DNA of 64,000 nucleotides from NCBI RefSeq assembly GCF_000264905.1, contig NW_006763140.1, forward strand, positions 172,713-236,712. The letters run 5' to 3'. Shown here piece by piece: positions 10,868 to 23,300 of this stretch. Source of the DNA: Stereum hirsutum FP-91666 SS1. Lineage: Eukaryota > Basidiomycota > Agaricomycetes > Russulales > Stereaceae. How positions within the stretch are numbered: the stretch's first letter is position 1; each line of letters opens with the position of its first letter. Both the position numbers and the translations under genes were made by a program. The notes under the pieces were generated by a model. The model had not been told where the DNA came from, made no database searches, and worked only from the letters and a program-made list of their open reading frames with translations.

Positions 10868-13239
10868 TTCGAACATTCATGTGCCATGTGCCATCTCTCA
10901 TTCATCGATTACTCGTTGTCCCATCTCGCTCGAGGTTAACTTCTTGCATGCATACGTGGTGTATTACCCCGCACGTAATGTGCTCTCCACGTCTACTTGT
11001 CTAGCTTCTTTGCCTGTGAGCTTGACTGCGATCGTGGGTGTGGGCGCTGGGTTCAGACTCACGGTCAGTTCGAATTCGAAGTTGTGGCGGGTATGAAGTG
11101 CACCCGGCTCGAACTTCATTAACAGTCTAACATGCATATGTGCATATGAAAGACGATGGGTGACGGGCCTTCAAGGGCCTAGTTTTCAACCTTGTGCACG
11201 ACGATGCGACGGTCCTTGACGCAGAGGTAGGCAGGTATGTATGATGGGGTTTGACTGGATTCTGTCTGTCTGGGTGGGTGGATGGGTGGGTGGAATGCAT
11301 GTAAGTTGCAGGTCATGAGTGAGTACTTAGTTCTCACCGTCACCGTCATCGCGCCGAATATAGACATCGAACCGATCCGCCTCATTGTTCGTGAGTCGTC
11401 CTCTTAAGCTTCTTTCATTGAGCACACACTCGCGGGATATTCAAGCTGAAAGGCTGATGCACTGGCAGTGTACTCTACATACGTGTCATATTAGTATTAC
11501 CCCACACCTGCCCCTGCCCCGCGCACTCTAACGTTTACTTCTCTCGAGTAAGTTATGCATTCGGGCTCACGGTCATCTCGACTCTGAATCAATTCGACGC
11601 CTCGGGGTTTCTTTACCACTGGCGTGAACTGTGCCACACGGTCCTTGACAGTTCAAATTGTGCATACTCATGCCCGTTACTAACGATGAACGGGGTCGAC
11701 GTTCACCGTCACCGTCACTGACAGTCCAGGACCGATCCGCATAGGTCCTCGAACATTTCGACCACAGGCAGGCGGCCACTCATCCGATTCGAGATTCGAC
11801 ATCGCTCGGTTCATTCATTCTTCCCCGGGCCCTTTTCTCCCTCGCTTTTGGTTCGGTGTGATTTTTTCCCATCTAGATGTACATCTCATGAGAGTGTACT
11901 AGTACACCTTTGAAAAGTTATGGCATAAGGATCTGCTAGGGCTCCCACATTCATACCAGTACTCTACGCTTGCTTGTAGGATAGGATACGCCCCTATTCC
12001 ACTTCGTCTCTCCTTACTCTCCCTGCTCTCCTTCATGCTACTCGCTTACCGTAACACCAGTTCCTCCATCCCCCAGCCTACGTCAACACATCATTCCTTC
12101 TCCTTCCTACCAGCCTTGACCGTCGACGGAGACCCCTATTCTACTTATAAACACGTCTGACAGGCCGCCACAACACACTTCCTTCCTTCCTTCCTAAATC
12201 GTATCCATTCTAAATATACACTGACCCCACAACTTGACAGGGAGGAAGGAAGTCATGCATTCATCGGCATGGGTGCAAGACTCAAGTGGAGAGACTAAGT
12301 GCCGGCCGAGGGGGGGTATGTGTGATGATGCTCTCATGTCTACGGCATGTCGATGCAATTATTCGCAAGAGTGAAAATCCCATCGAGGTTTGGTTGCTCG
12401 TCTGGTTGTTCTTCGTCGTTTTTACTGTGAGATACTACAATACTGTACCGTAGTGTTCAACGTTGAACGTTGCGAGATCCCGCCCACTCAACAAATCTCT
12501 AATACACACAGTAGCCCCGGCGATCCGGAACATTGCGAGCCAGTCCAAGCCTCCGGATTGGCTCGCGGCAAGCTCGCGGCTCCCGCTCGTCATCACGAAT
12601 GATCACTCTCCTGGTTACGCGGAACGCTCCTTCCTTCAAATCATGATCAGTTTCAATTGCAAAAAAAAGCATTCATAGATCTCCGGGTTTGTTTGCCCCA
12701 GTGTTTGGTTTCGCTCCACGACGTCATTGCTTGTCTAAGGTCTGCACCCCGTTCCAAGACTTCCAAGGTTCTCCGATTCGAATGACAAAAGCTCGCGCTC
12801 CGGGGCCGGGTGCGATTTTCATTTTCCGGAGGGCAGGTTCGGCGCGCAGGGACGGTTGGAATGGGATGGGGGAATGGCCGCCGCAGCATGGTGTGGAGGA
12901 GCCTGTCTGGGACGATGATGAGATGAGGTTCGAGACTGCCGGCGTACGTTGTGAACGCTGGTTGGAGCCTGTCGCGTGTTGTTCCATACATAAAGAGGGC
13001 TGCTCGTCCTCGTTCCCAGCGTCGACCGACAACTTCCAAGGTATCTCAAAGACGAAAGGCGCAGTCAGAGCCTAGAGACGACGAAAAGCCACCGACCGAC
13101 CGACGCCGCACCGCCGCCGCCGCCGTTGTTTGTTGTTGCGAACGCTGGCAGCTGAGCCGTGTCAGTTGGCAAAAAGAAACGGGAGCGATCGAGGGCAGAG
13201 TCCGCTCGAGACCTTCCTTGATATACATAACCTCCGCCT
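10868..13239. other. intergenic region
   Basis: No supported gene. It holds a diverged duplication (listed separately), a GGTGGGTGGATGGGTGGG-like G-rich stretch near 11268-11295, and a small inverted repeat of ACTTCCTTCCT around 12178 and 12248. The part beyond 12600 is probably upstream promoter DNA of the PRM10-like gene. Confidence 0.5.
11050..11760. repeat. diverged direct duplication
   Basis: Four ordered blocks occur twice: a CTCACGGTCA block (11056 and 11575), ACGGTCCTTGAC (11209 and 11638), TCACCGTCACCGTCA (11334 and 11703), and ACCGATCCGC (11369 and 11730). Offsets shrink from about 519 to 361 bp, so the copies differ by deletions. No protein is encoded in either copy. Confidence 0.45.
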
Positions 13240-13700
13240 GTCCCACTTCTGCCCTTCCACAACCACCCGCCCGCCTCCTTTCCCTCCTATCCCTGCCCTC
13301 TCCTCCCTTTTCTCTCTCCCTTTTCCTTTCTTTTTCTTTGTGACGAATTGAAAGTCCGCGGGGACAACGGACTGCGAGCGAAAGTCGTGTCGCAAGTGAA
13401 CAACGTTTGTGTGTGTTTTACCGTTATCGTCCATCTTTACATTCGCCTCGCGCTTGAGACTTATATAACCACTCCATGTGAGCCCTCTCTCCGTTTTTTT
13501 CTCTTGCTCTCATCACCGCGATATCACTCTCCTTTTCTCACACCCTCCTCCCTCCCTTTCCCTTTCCCTCTCCTTCCGCCTCCGTTTCCCTTTCCTCTTC
13601 TCTTTCTATTCCTTTTTATACCCCGTTACAATTCCAACCCGTTCTAATTTGTAATCCAATACCTCAAAAAATCAAAAAATCAAAACCTCCTCCGCACTCG
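13240..13700 (+). promoter_or_regulatory. pyrimidine-rich promoter/leader of the PRM10-like gene
   Basis: Two long C/T runs (about 13240-13340 and 13490-13615) precede the ATG at 13705, with an A-rich stretch (TCAAAAAATCAAAAAATC) just before the start. CT-rich leaders without a TATA box are common in strongly expressed fungal genes. No TATA element was seen. Confidence 0.45.
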
Positions 13701-13704
13701 CCGA

Positions 13705-16700
13705 ATGTCCTCCTACCGCCGCCCCGTCCTCCAATCCACCCTCTCCATCGCCAGCGTCATGGCCTCCGCCCCCTCACCCCCCTCCGCCTCCGCCTCCACC
13801 AGCTCAACCAGTCCCCTCACCACCACCACCACCAACGCCGCTGCCGCACCACCATCTGCCGACGATCTCTCCCTCGGCCAAGAAATCGTCGTGCAGGACC
13901 AGATCCCCATGCCGAGGATTGTGTTAGAACCGAGCACGCATTCGCAGGAGTCGGGGAGTGGGGGTGGTGCGAGGCCGTTTATGGGTTTGAATTTGAGGGC
14001 GCCGCCGCCTGCTATTAGTCTTCCTACTCTTCCGTCCAATTCAGCAAGTACGAGTACGAATAACGTCGCCGGGGGAAGTGCAGTTGCGGGAGGTGCAGGT
14101 GGTCAAGCGGGCGAAGGTAGTAAACCGGGAGGAACGGCGAGAGGAGGAACGAAGACGCCGCGGAAGGTGCAATGGGCGACGGTCGTGCATGATGATGGGA
14201 AGAAAGGGCCGTTGGGATCGGAGTCGGGCGCCGGGACGGGGCAGCAGCAGAGTACGCATGCGTTGGATGAGCAGGGACTTGATGTGAGTGCTTTTTTTTT
14301 TGTTGTTTCGTTGTTGCGTGCGTGGTTTGCGTGGTTTGCGTGTGCAGGCCTTTGTGCGGTTTTTGGGCGCGGTCATTGCATACCGCATACCGCATACCGT
14401 GCCTCTCGTTCCGCGTTTATGCCTTACGTAGCGCAATCATCTATCTCAATCTCTCTGCGGCGTGGTATGGCCTCGTCCATAACCCCACCTCATATCCGAA
14501 TCTAACCACCCACAAACCAAACAAACGAACTGACCACCTTTTACCCCTTCCCTCCTTCCCTCCCCACCGTCCCTCCCTCCTTCCCCCTCCTTCCCCCTCC
14601 TTCCCTCCCTCCCTCCACCTCCCTCCCACCACCCAGCCAATAGCCTTCCGCACCCTCTCCCACGCCCTCGAACGCCACCGCTCAACCTCCTCCTCCCCCC
14701 TCGACCTCACCACCCTCTCCACCACCCACGCCAACACGCACTTCAACGCCGGACCCGGCCCGAACTCGTATTTCGCTGTTGGTGGTAATCCTAGCAGTCT
14801 CAACCGTGGCAATCCAAGTAATCCCAACCGCGGCAATCCTAACAATCCCAATCGTGGCAATCCAAATAATCCTAACCGGGGCAATCCTAATAACTCGAAC
14901 TTCAACGCCAGCGGTACCAACCAGGGTTTCAACTTCAATGCGAGGGAGAACGCGTCGCATTTCCCGCCTTCGTTTCCTTCGTTCCCGCCTGGCGGCGGCG
15001 ACTCTGACGCGCCTTCTTATTTTACGCGGGCCACTGCAGGAGGAGGTGGTGGCGGAGGAGGAGGAGAAGGCGGTTTCCCCTTCCCCGACATGTCCAACCC
15101 CAACCCCCTCGCCTCCGCCTCCAACCCCAAATCCTACGCCAACTCCCAATCCACAACCGCCGACCCCACGCCCTCCCATTCTCCTCCCCTCTCTCCCTCA
15201 GGCATGGACATACAAGGCACGCACGACGTCCCAGGCGAGAACTATATAGATCCAGATGAGAGGGCTGGATTGCCTGGAGCGGGGACGGAGATGGATGTGG
15301 ATGAACGGGCGGAGAATGTGGTGAAGATGCATAAGAGGGGGTTGTTTGGACGGGGAGGCATTTTTGGGAAACCGGAGCGGAGGTCTGGTGGTGGTGGTGG
15401 TGGGGATGGAGAGAAGGGAGAGAAGGGAGAGAAGGGGAGGATGAAGAAGAGGACGAAGAAGAAGGTTAGGAGGAGGAGGGCGGATAGTGATGTGGAGGCG
15501 GATTCGGATTCTACTGGTATGGGTATGGGTGGGCTGGGTGGATTCGGGATGGGGATGGGGAGGAGAGGAGGGGGTGCGGGAGGTGGGCAAGGGAGTTCGA
15601 TGGGGACGGGCGTGTTGAGTGCGTTGTTGACGCTTTATGATCATCCGCAAGCGGGCGAATCGTCCGCTTCGGGGTTCACGAGCGGGGTATCGACGCCCGG
15701 GGACGAGTTTGGACCGTCGGCTGTATCTTCGTCACGTCGACAGGCGCGGTCAATCTCGAATGGCCGTGAGGGACGCGAGGGACGTGAAGGAAGAGAGGGA
15801 AGAGAGGGGAGAGAGGGGAGAGAGGGAAGAGAGAGCAGTACCAGTCGTCCCTCGTCCGGATTCTTCGAACGCACCTTCACCCATCAATCAACCCACTCCG
15901 TCGCCTCCTCCACAAAATCCCTCCCCTCCAACCCTCCCTCTCCCACCTCCAATTCCACCTCCCAGCCCCAACACAAACACCGCACGCCCGCCAAAGCCGC
16001 CAAACGCGTCGTCTCAACCGTAGGCCTAAAAGGGTTCAAAGACGACCGCCCCTCACAGAGCCGGAACGCAGGGGGCGTATTCGGCGCCCTCGTAGCGAGC
16101 ACGGGCAATATCAGTGGTGTGGCTGCGCCGACCGCATCGACTTTGGCGCCGAATGTGAAGAGACCGGGGTATCATCTTTCGAGGTATTCGCTTGATGCGA
16201 CGCCGCCTGCTGCGAAGACGCTTGCGAAATCGAGGAGTACGCATTTTGAGACTCAGACTGGGCATCGGGGTGGGGGTGGGAATGCGAGCGATGGGGAGGC
16301 GGTGGGGACGGGAGGGACGGGAGGGACGACGGCGTCGAATGTTACGCCTGGGGACGATTCGCCGTCGACCGCTACGGGACATGGATCGGGAGGTGTGAAT
16401 TGGCCTGCGCATCCTAGTCACCTCGGTCCGGCTACTCCCAATGGTTCCACGATGACCACCACCAACAACGAAAAAGGTGGAGGAGGAGGGCTGCATCATC
16501 GCGAGAAATCGGATACGTTGAGCGTGACGACGCCGGGGGGGACGTCGCATTTCGGGAGTAAGTATAAGTGGACGGAGGTGTTGAAGGATTTGCCGACGGC
16601 GTGGACGCCGAAGATGGCGCCGCATGGGAGGGGGATGATGACGCCGAGTACGCCCGGGACGCCGAGTGCGGATGAGAGCTTTGATGAGAAGGAGGAGATG

Positions 16701-18601
16701 GTGAGGAAGAGGGAGAGGGAGAAGAGGAGGAAGAGGAAGAAGGCGGAGATTTATGTGAGTGTTTTTATGCGGTTTTTGTCTTTCTTGGGGGTTTTTGGAG
16801 GAGGATTGCGGTTTGCTGATTGAGGCTATTTTTTTTTCTTTTTTTGACATGGTGACGTCGCAACATTCGACTACGTTCAACTTGGACAATCGCCGGCGCA
16901 CTTTCGATTACCTGATGGGGTTCGATGACCTTCTTCTTTTGCCTCACCGCATCGCATACAACGAACACCCTCGATCTTCTCCTCGCCACCCCTTCATACT
17001 TCCACCCATCCACCCACCCACCTACCCACAGATCACCCGCCACGTCGCCGAGATCATCCAACGACAAGAATTCATCCTCAAGCTCGCCCGCGCGCTCATG
17101 ATGTTCGGCGCGCCCACGCATCGTCTCCAGTCCCAGATGCAGTCCACCGCGCGCGTGCTCGATATCGAACTCTCGTGCATGTACTTGCCCGATATCATGC
17201 TCATCTCGTTTGATGACTCGGTGACGAGCACGAGTAATATTAAGTTTATCAGGCAGGGGTCGGCGTTGGATTTGGGAAAGCTGCAGGATGCGTATAAGCT
17301 TTATTGGAAGGTGCGTCTATTACCGCCTATCTGATTTGTGTCCGTGTGGGAGAGGAGACTGATTGGCTGTGTGGTGTGCGATTAGGTCATCCATGACGAT
17401 ATTTCTGTCAAGGACGCGTCGAGAGAGCTGGACGGACTGATGAGGAAGAAACCACAGTATCGGGGTTGGATGGTGCTTTTCATCGGAGGCATGGCTTCTG
17501 CGTCGATCTGTAGTGTCTCGTTCAATGGGTCGTTCATCGATTCGTTGGTCGCGTTCCCGCTCGGCGCCCTCCTCGTCGGGATCCAGCTGTTATCCGTCCG
17601 GAACGAACTCTATTCCAATGTCTTTGAGTGCGTCCCCTCTTAATCTGCACTCTATGAGCGTTGGCTCATCGATTTCTTTCAGAATCACCATCGCCACCCT
17701 CCTCTCCTTCATCGCCGCCGCCCTCGCCCAGACTAACCTCTTCTGCTACTCCGCCGTCGCCTCCGCCTCCGTCGTCCTCATCCTCCCCGGCTTCCTCGTC
17801 CTCTGCGGCTCGCTCGAGATCTCGTCCCGCAACATCATCTCCGGCGCCGTTCGGCTCTGCTTCGCGATCATGTACTCTCTCTTCCTCGCGTTCGGCCTGG
17901 CAATAGGAGCGGAGATTTATCAGCAGGTGACGAAGAAGACGATCGTGGGCAGCGAGGACTATACGTGCTCGATCAGCCATCCGGAGGGCGCGCCGTGGTA
18001 TAGGAAGACGCCGAGTTTGTGGTGGGCGTTCTTGACGGTGCCGATGTATTCGTTCTTTTTGAGCTTGAGGAATCAGGCGCCGTGGAATAAGAAGGAGATG
18101 GTGCGTTTTTTTACGGTTGTTTGCTAGAGTTGGTGACTGATTGTTGGGTGTAGTTGTTCTTGGTGTTGTTCTCGTGTTGTGGATGGGTGGTTAATCACTT
18201 CACGAGTACGAAGTTCGAGAATCAGAGCGATATCAGCGCTGCTGTCGGGTGCGTACTATCTTGCTATCCTCTGTCCATCGCTCATCCCTCCAATTTTGTA
18301 CAGAGCCTTCACAGTCGGCCTAATATCCAATCTCTACGGCCGTTTCTTCCGCGGCAACGCCTTCGTCGTCATGATCACCGGTATCCTCTTCCAACTCCCC
18401 TCCGGTCTCGGCAACGGCGGTCTCCTCACCTTCGCCTCCCAAACTACCGCCGGCGAATCGTCTTCCTATCTATCTGGCTTCCAAACTGCGCTGCAGCTCA
18501 TCTCCGTGTCGATTGGGTTGACGGTCGGGTTGGGGATCTCGTTGGTCTGTGTGCACCCCATACAGTCGAGAAGGAGGCAGGGTGGAGTGTTCAGTTTATA
18601 A
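13705..18601 (+). CDS. PRM10: Prm10-type ThrE-domain membrane protein (DUF1212)
   Basis: Seven exons: 13705-14283, 14637-16754, 17032-17310, 17386-17627, 17683-18100, 18154-18248, 18304-18601; 1,342 residues. Residues 1-899 are soluble and low complexity: Thr/Ala/Ser-rich start, a short conserved segment at the exon 1/2 junction (LDEQGLDPIAFRTLSHALER), five NRGNPNNP-type octapeptides, poly-Gly, an EKG run and a GRE triplet run. From about residue 898 the family core begins (ITRHVAEIIQRQEFILKLAR), followed by a ThrE-like domain with roughly ten hydrophobic segments. In yeast the homologue Prm10 is pheromone-regulated; bacterial ThrE exports threonine. Transport in this fungus is therefore inferred, not shown. 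Introns 1 (353 nt) and 2 (277 nt) are long for this genome. Intron 2 could hide a small exon, although the direct join reads exactly like the family. Confidence 0.9.
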
Positions 18602-20300
18602 TCCCAGGAGCTAGAGGAGGCCACCGATCTTGTTTCTGTTGTTGGAGCGGTTGGATTGGATCGGAGTTTGACGTTTCTTTGCTGTGTTGTTTTTTCTTTC
18701 CCTTGGCTTTGTTGTCTATCCTTGGTGTCTTTGTTCGTCCGTCCGTCGTATCTGGTCTGGCTTGGTTCGGTCTGTCGTCCTCGGTTCATCAGTTTCGGTT
18801 CCTTGTTCTCGGTTGTGGTACGCTCTTGGTCGTCCACGTCATCCTTTCCTCATCTCTCATCCCTCACTCACTCACTCCCTCGTTTATAATACCTCCCGGC
18901 TTCGTCACCCGCTTTCTTATGCGCGCGCACGTCTCTCTCACTAACGCACTCACGCCCCCCTCATGTGTCATGAGTCTCACCACGTCCTGTTCTTTCCACG
19001 TCCCACGTCATATAGACTCGCCGTGTAATGGCTACCCTACATATGTTCCAGTATTCCACTCACTTCCTCGTGTTTGTGTCTGTGTCCGTGTTTGTCCTCG
19101 ACCTTGTCGTTGTCATCCGTCTAGTGTTACCTTCATCTTCATCATCTCTTCATCTCTTCTTCCATTACATTCTCGACGTCGACGTCTACTCACATCAGTA
19201 CCTTTACTCATTACTCATTACCCTTTGGCAAGCTAAAAGTATTGTCGCTTTCTTCGTACACATCTCTTTTTAGTTTCATAGTTTTCCTACCTTGGTCTCC
19301 TCGAAAGACGAGACACAAAATGTACCATAGTTGTTCGATTAGCTGATTAGATGGGGACATTTTTCAACCGTTTTGTTCATCTTCAACATCAATCATCGCT
19401 AGACGTGCAGTGCTTGTCTCTTTTTTCTAGTTCTCCTACCTAGGCCTTGTTGTTTTGTTTTCTTCTTGAATCACTTTGGTCCTGTCATTCGTTATCTTCT
19501 TTCTCTTCAACATATTTTCACACACATATACATACCTCAGCATCATTAGAGCCTCGTCCTCGAGCATTCTCCTCAACTTCATCACTAGATATATTCGCCC
19601 CTCTACTCACATATACCTGTGATCTCTCTGGACATTCACAGCGTTTTTTTACATATATACATACTCATATACTGTCATGTCACCTTGACGAGCTTGTTCT
19701 ATCCCGTACTCTATCAGTGTTTTTATTGTACAACTTGTGTGGCGCGCCACACCACGTCGCCTGCGACGTGAAAGTAAACAATTACATAAGCAAGTAGTGT
19801 TTGCCTCATCGCCAACTTGAACATCCAAAAATCAACCTCTTGTCTTGTTCTATCGTTCACATCAAATGCAGCATCGGATTTTGTTCCTACCGTTGTCGGA
19901 ATCTGGCTTTATCTTCTCGACCTACTTGCCCACACGAAGAAAGGTCAAGTGGGGCCTGCTTATCACTTCTCTCAGGCAACTCAGCCGGCCTAACGTTCTC
20001 GGATGCCCGACTTTCACATCTCCAAGAGGCCCATCGGTCAGACTTCTCTACATAGACAGGATAAGTGCGAATAAGGTCTTTCGGGCCCACGAATGCACTA
20101 TCTGTATCTTATCTCTCACGGCTGCAGCAATTGGGTGTTCGAGAATCGTCATAAGGCTCAGGCTGAACAACGTCGAACAGAGCATCCCCTTGAGCATTCA
20201 CTGCTGACTCTGCCTACGGTGTACCATCGTAAACGCACTACTCAGGAACTTACACCTCTTATTGACGCAACACAGCCAGTCGAATCCAGGAAACACTGAC
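18602..20300. other. intergenic region
   Basis: 3' flank of the PRM10-like gene and 5' flank of the hydantoinase gene. It is T/C-rich up to about 19700. The long + frame reaching 19236 is only the PRM10 exon 6 frame running on without splicing. A perfect 16-bp palindrome sits at 19737. No gene is supported. Confidence 0.55.
19737..19752. promoter_or_regulatory. 16-bp perfect palindrome with GGCGCGCC core
   Basis: GTGTGGCGCGCCACAC is its own reverse complement. The inner 12-mer recurs at 62425-62436, and a 10-base partial match occurs at 38696. A dimeric regulator binding site is a reasonable guess. Confidence 0.4.
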
Positions 20301-23300
20301 ATGGCAGCTAGCAGCACAAGGGATTGGAAGCTTGGGATCGACGTTGGCGGTACCTTCACGGGTATGTCGCTCGTCCTAAACCTGCCAACATATTCCTGAC
20401 TGGATGCTTCCGTCATAGACGCACTGCTGTACAATTCGTCAACGGGGGAGTCCTATCGTACCAAGACTCCCTCGACGCCACCGGACCAAGCGATAGGCGG
20501 TACGCGTCGCAGGTCCTCACACGCCGTGCTTTGGATTATACTGAAACATATATTGTTGAAGTCATGAACGCTATTTCGGAGCTTCAAGCGCTACTCCCTG
20601 AGGATGTACGAACAAACGTTACATTCACAAGTCTGCACCATGGCACCACTGTGGCGACGAATGCGATTCTCGAAGGCAAAGGGGCCCGTGTAGCTCTGCT
20701 CGTGACCGAAGGCTACAGGGACATCCTCAACGTCCGTCGTAGTCAAGTCCCTGGTGGTCTCTCGGCATGGGTACGGTGGATAAAGCCTGACCCTCTCGCT
20801 AGTTTAGAGCTGGTAAGTTGTGTACAGTCGCCGTCGTATACTTGCGGATACTGACTTCTGTGGCCTGGGACAGACGATTGAGACTCCTGGGCGTATATCT
20901 ACGTCTGGAGAAGAAATCAGGCCTTTTGATGAGGCCTTGCTAATTGAACGACTTCAACATCTGAAGAACCTTCCCGACGAGCGGAAGCCAGAAGCAATCA
21001 CAGTCTCACTTATCAATTCTTTCGCAAACCCTGAGCACGAGGTTCGTGCCATTCGTTTTGATGTCCTTTTTGTGAGTCATTACAACTGAACGGATCGGCT
21101 GTAATGACAGCAAGCTGCGCTTGCAGTCCTTCAGCGCGAGTTTCCAGACCTTCCGATCTCTCTCTCCTCTCAGATACTGCCTGAACTCATGGAGTATGAG
21201 GTGAGTAGTCTCGTTCGAGCCATCACTGTCCTTATATCTAAGGTATCTCCACTTTCGACTTCCGAAGCGTACTTTGACCACTGTGGCGAACGCGATGGTC
21301 AGGCCCCGAGTAGAAACCTACTTGGACTCCCTCAAGCATCGTCTCAATACCGAGATAAGCGGTAAAGTCGGCGGTCAGGACGTACAACTCCGAGTCTTGA
21401 GGAGCGATGGTGGCCTCGCAAGCGTAGAACTGGCCAAGGAGTACTGCTGTAATCTGTTGTACAGTGGGCCAGCAGGAGGGATAAAGGGAGTCGCGGTCAA
21501 CATCGCTGAGATGACAGAATTTAAGGTCAGTACTCTCTGCTCCTCATTACGAGCTTCTATACTGAGACTGAAACCTTTCAAGAATCTACTGAGCTTCGAT
21601 ATGGTATGTGATAGCATAACTCACTGTTTCAATGTGCGGATGACTGAAGACGGATGCTGCTTGATGGTTGAACGTAGGGTGGTACCTCGACCGATGTCTG
21701 TCTGATCCAGAACAGCACTCCTCAAATCCGAAGAGAAACCACAGTGGGCGATTTGACCATTCGTGTACCCTCCGTAGATGTGCGTACAGTAGGCGCCGGT
21801 GGAGGTAGCATTGCCTTCGTCCCAGACATCACCAAGTAAGGCTCTTCCCCCCTTTCAATATGTTTGATTGACATTGCCGCGACAGGGCTCTTCGAGTGGG
21901 ACCCGAAAGTGCTGGCGCAGTTCCGGGTCCCGCTTGTTATGGCAAGGGAGGTAATAAAGCGACTGTCACTGAGTATGCTTCACGTCTCTATACATCGACT
22001 TCCCCCGGTGATGACCCGATGTTGTTTTAGCGCGAATGCCGTCCTAGGCTATCTCCCGCCTTCTCTTCTGGGCGGAACATTCGCACTGGACATGGATGCA
22101 GCTAGGAAAGCCGTCCAAGAAGTCGCGGACGCCGTCGGCCTGTCGCTCTATGATGCTGCTGAAGGTATTTTAAAGTTGGCAGACGAGAAGATGTTCGGGG
22201 CGTTGAGGAATGTGAGTGTCGAGCAGGGCCATGACTCGAGGGATTTCAGGTTCGTACATTGAGCCACGATTTTCAATCAAGTGGTTTGACACTAATATGT
22301 GATCGCTTGGATGGTCAGCCTGGTTGCATTCGGAGGAGCGGGCCCGTTGCATGCATGTTCGTTGGCGAAGTTATGCCAATCTTATCCTGCAATCGTTCCA
22401 CCTTCACCAGGAGGTAAGTTCAGCCCTGAATCAAACCACTCTATCTCCTTCATTAAGTGATCTTTTTCCTGCCTGCTTCGTTTATGTTAGTTCTCTGCGC
22501 ATTTGGCGATGCTATGACCACCCTTCGACACGAAACTTCTCGTACCTTTATCTCAGACCTCTCGTCAATCTCTTCCATCGCCTTTACTTCCGCTTGCTCT
22601 GAATTGTCGTCGAAGGCTTCTTCCGTTCTCGAACAGCAAGGAATACCTCTCCAGAGACAGAAAGTACAGTTCCAAGCCGACATGAGGTATAATGGGCAAG
22701 CATTGACATTACCGATCAGTTTTGAGCTGGAGGACATTGGCGCGGACAAAGAGAAAGATGAGAGCAATTTTGAGGTCTTGAAGGAAAGGTAATCGTTACT
22801 CTATCAATACATAGCTCATCGAGTGCAGAGGTGGCTTACGAACATATACAGGTTCTCTAACTCACATAACCAGCTTTTCACGTACACACTTGATCTTAGT
22901 GTGGAACTTATCAATCTCCGTGCGTTGGTAGAAGAAATCGGTCACCCAGTAAAGATCAAGGAACTTGTCCAGGCTAGCTCAAGTACACCACCGGAAGACT
23001 GTATACAGTCTACCACATCCCTTGTGCGTCTTAGACCTTCTGTCTTGAATTTTACATGCGTAGATATACTCACAGTCGCACCGGATCACCCTCCAGTATT
23101 GGAATGGGCAGACTTATGTGGCCGTCCCGATATACAGTCGCGCTTGTTTACTATCTGGTCACTCGATTCCAGGCCCCGCCATCATCACTGAAATGGATTC
23201 GAATACCCTCGTCCACCCTGACCATCGTGCAGAAATAGATCGTCTGGGCAATATCTTGTTGTGGCCCCTGGCACGAAGTGGAAACAACGACGAAGTGAAT

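Noticed and set aside
9240..10870. CRISPR-like regular spacing
   Set aside because: Units are long, diverged and partly coding, in a eukaryotic genome; this is a tandem duplication array, not a CRISPR.
14441..15179. Two 165-codon - strand frames inside the PRM10-like gene
   Set aside because: Antisense shadows of Pro-, Gly- and Asn-rich coding repeats.
18154..19236. Long + strand frame of 360 codons
   Set aside because: PRM10 exon 6 read through its intron into another frame; the spliced model matches the ThrE family, while the tail is compositional.
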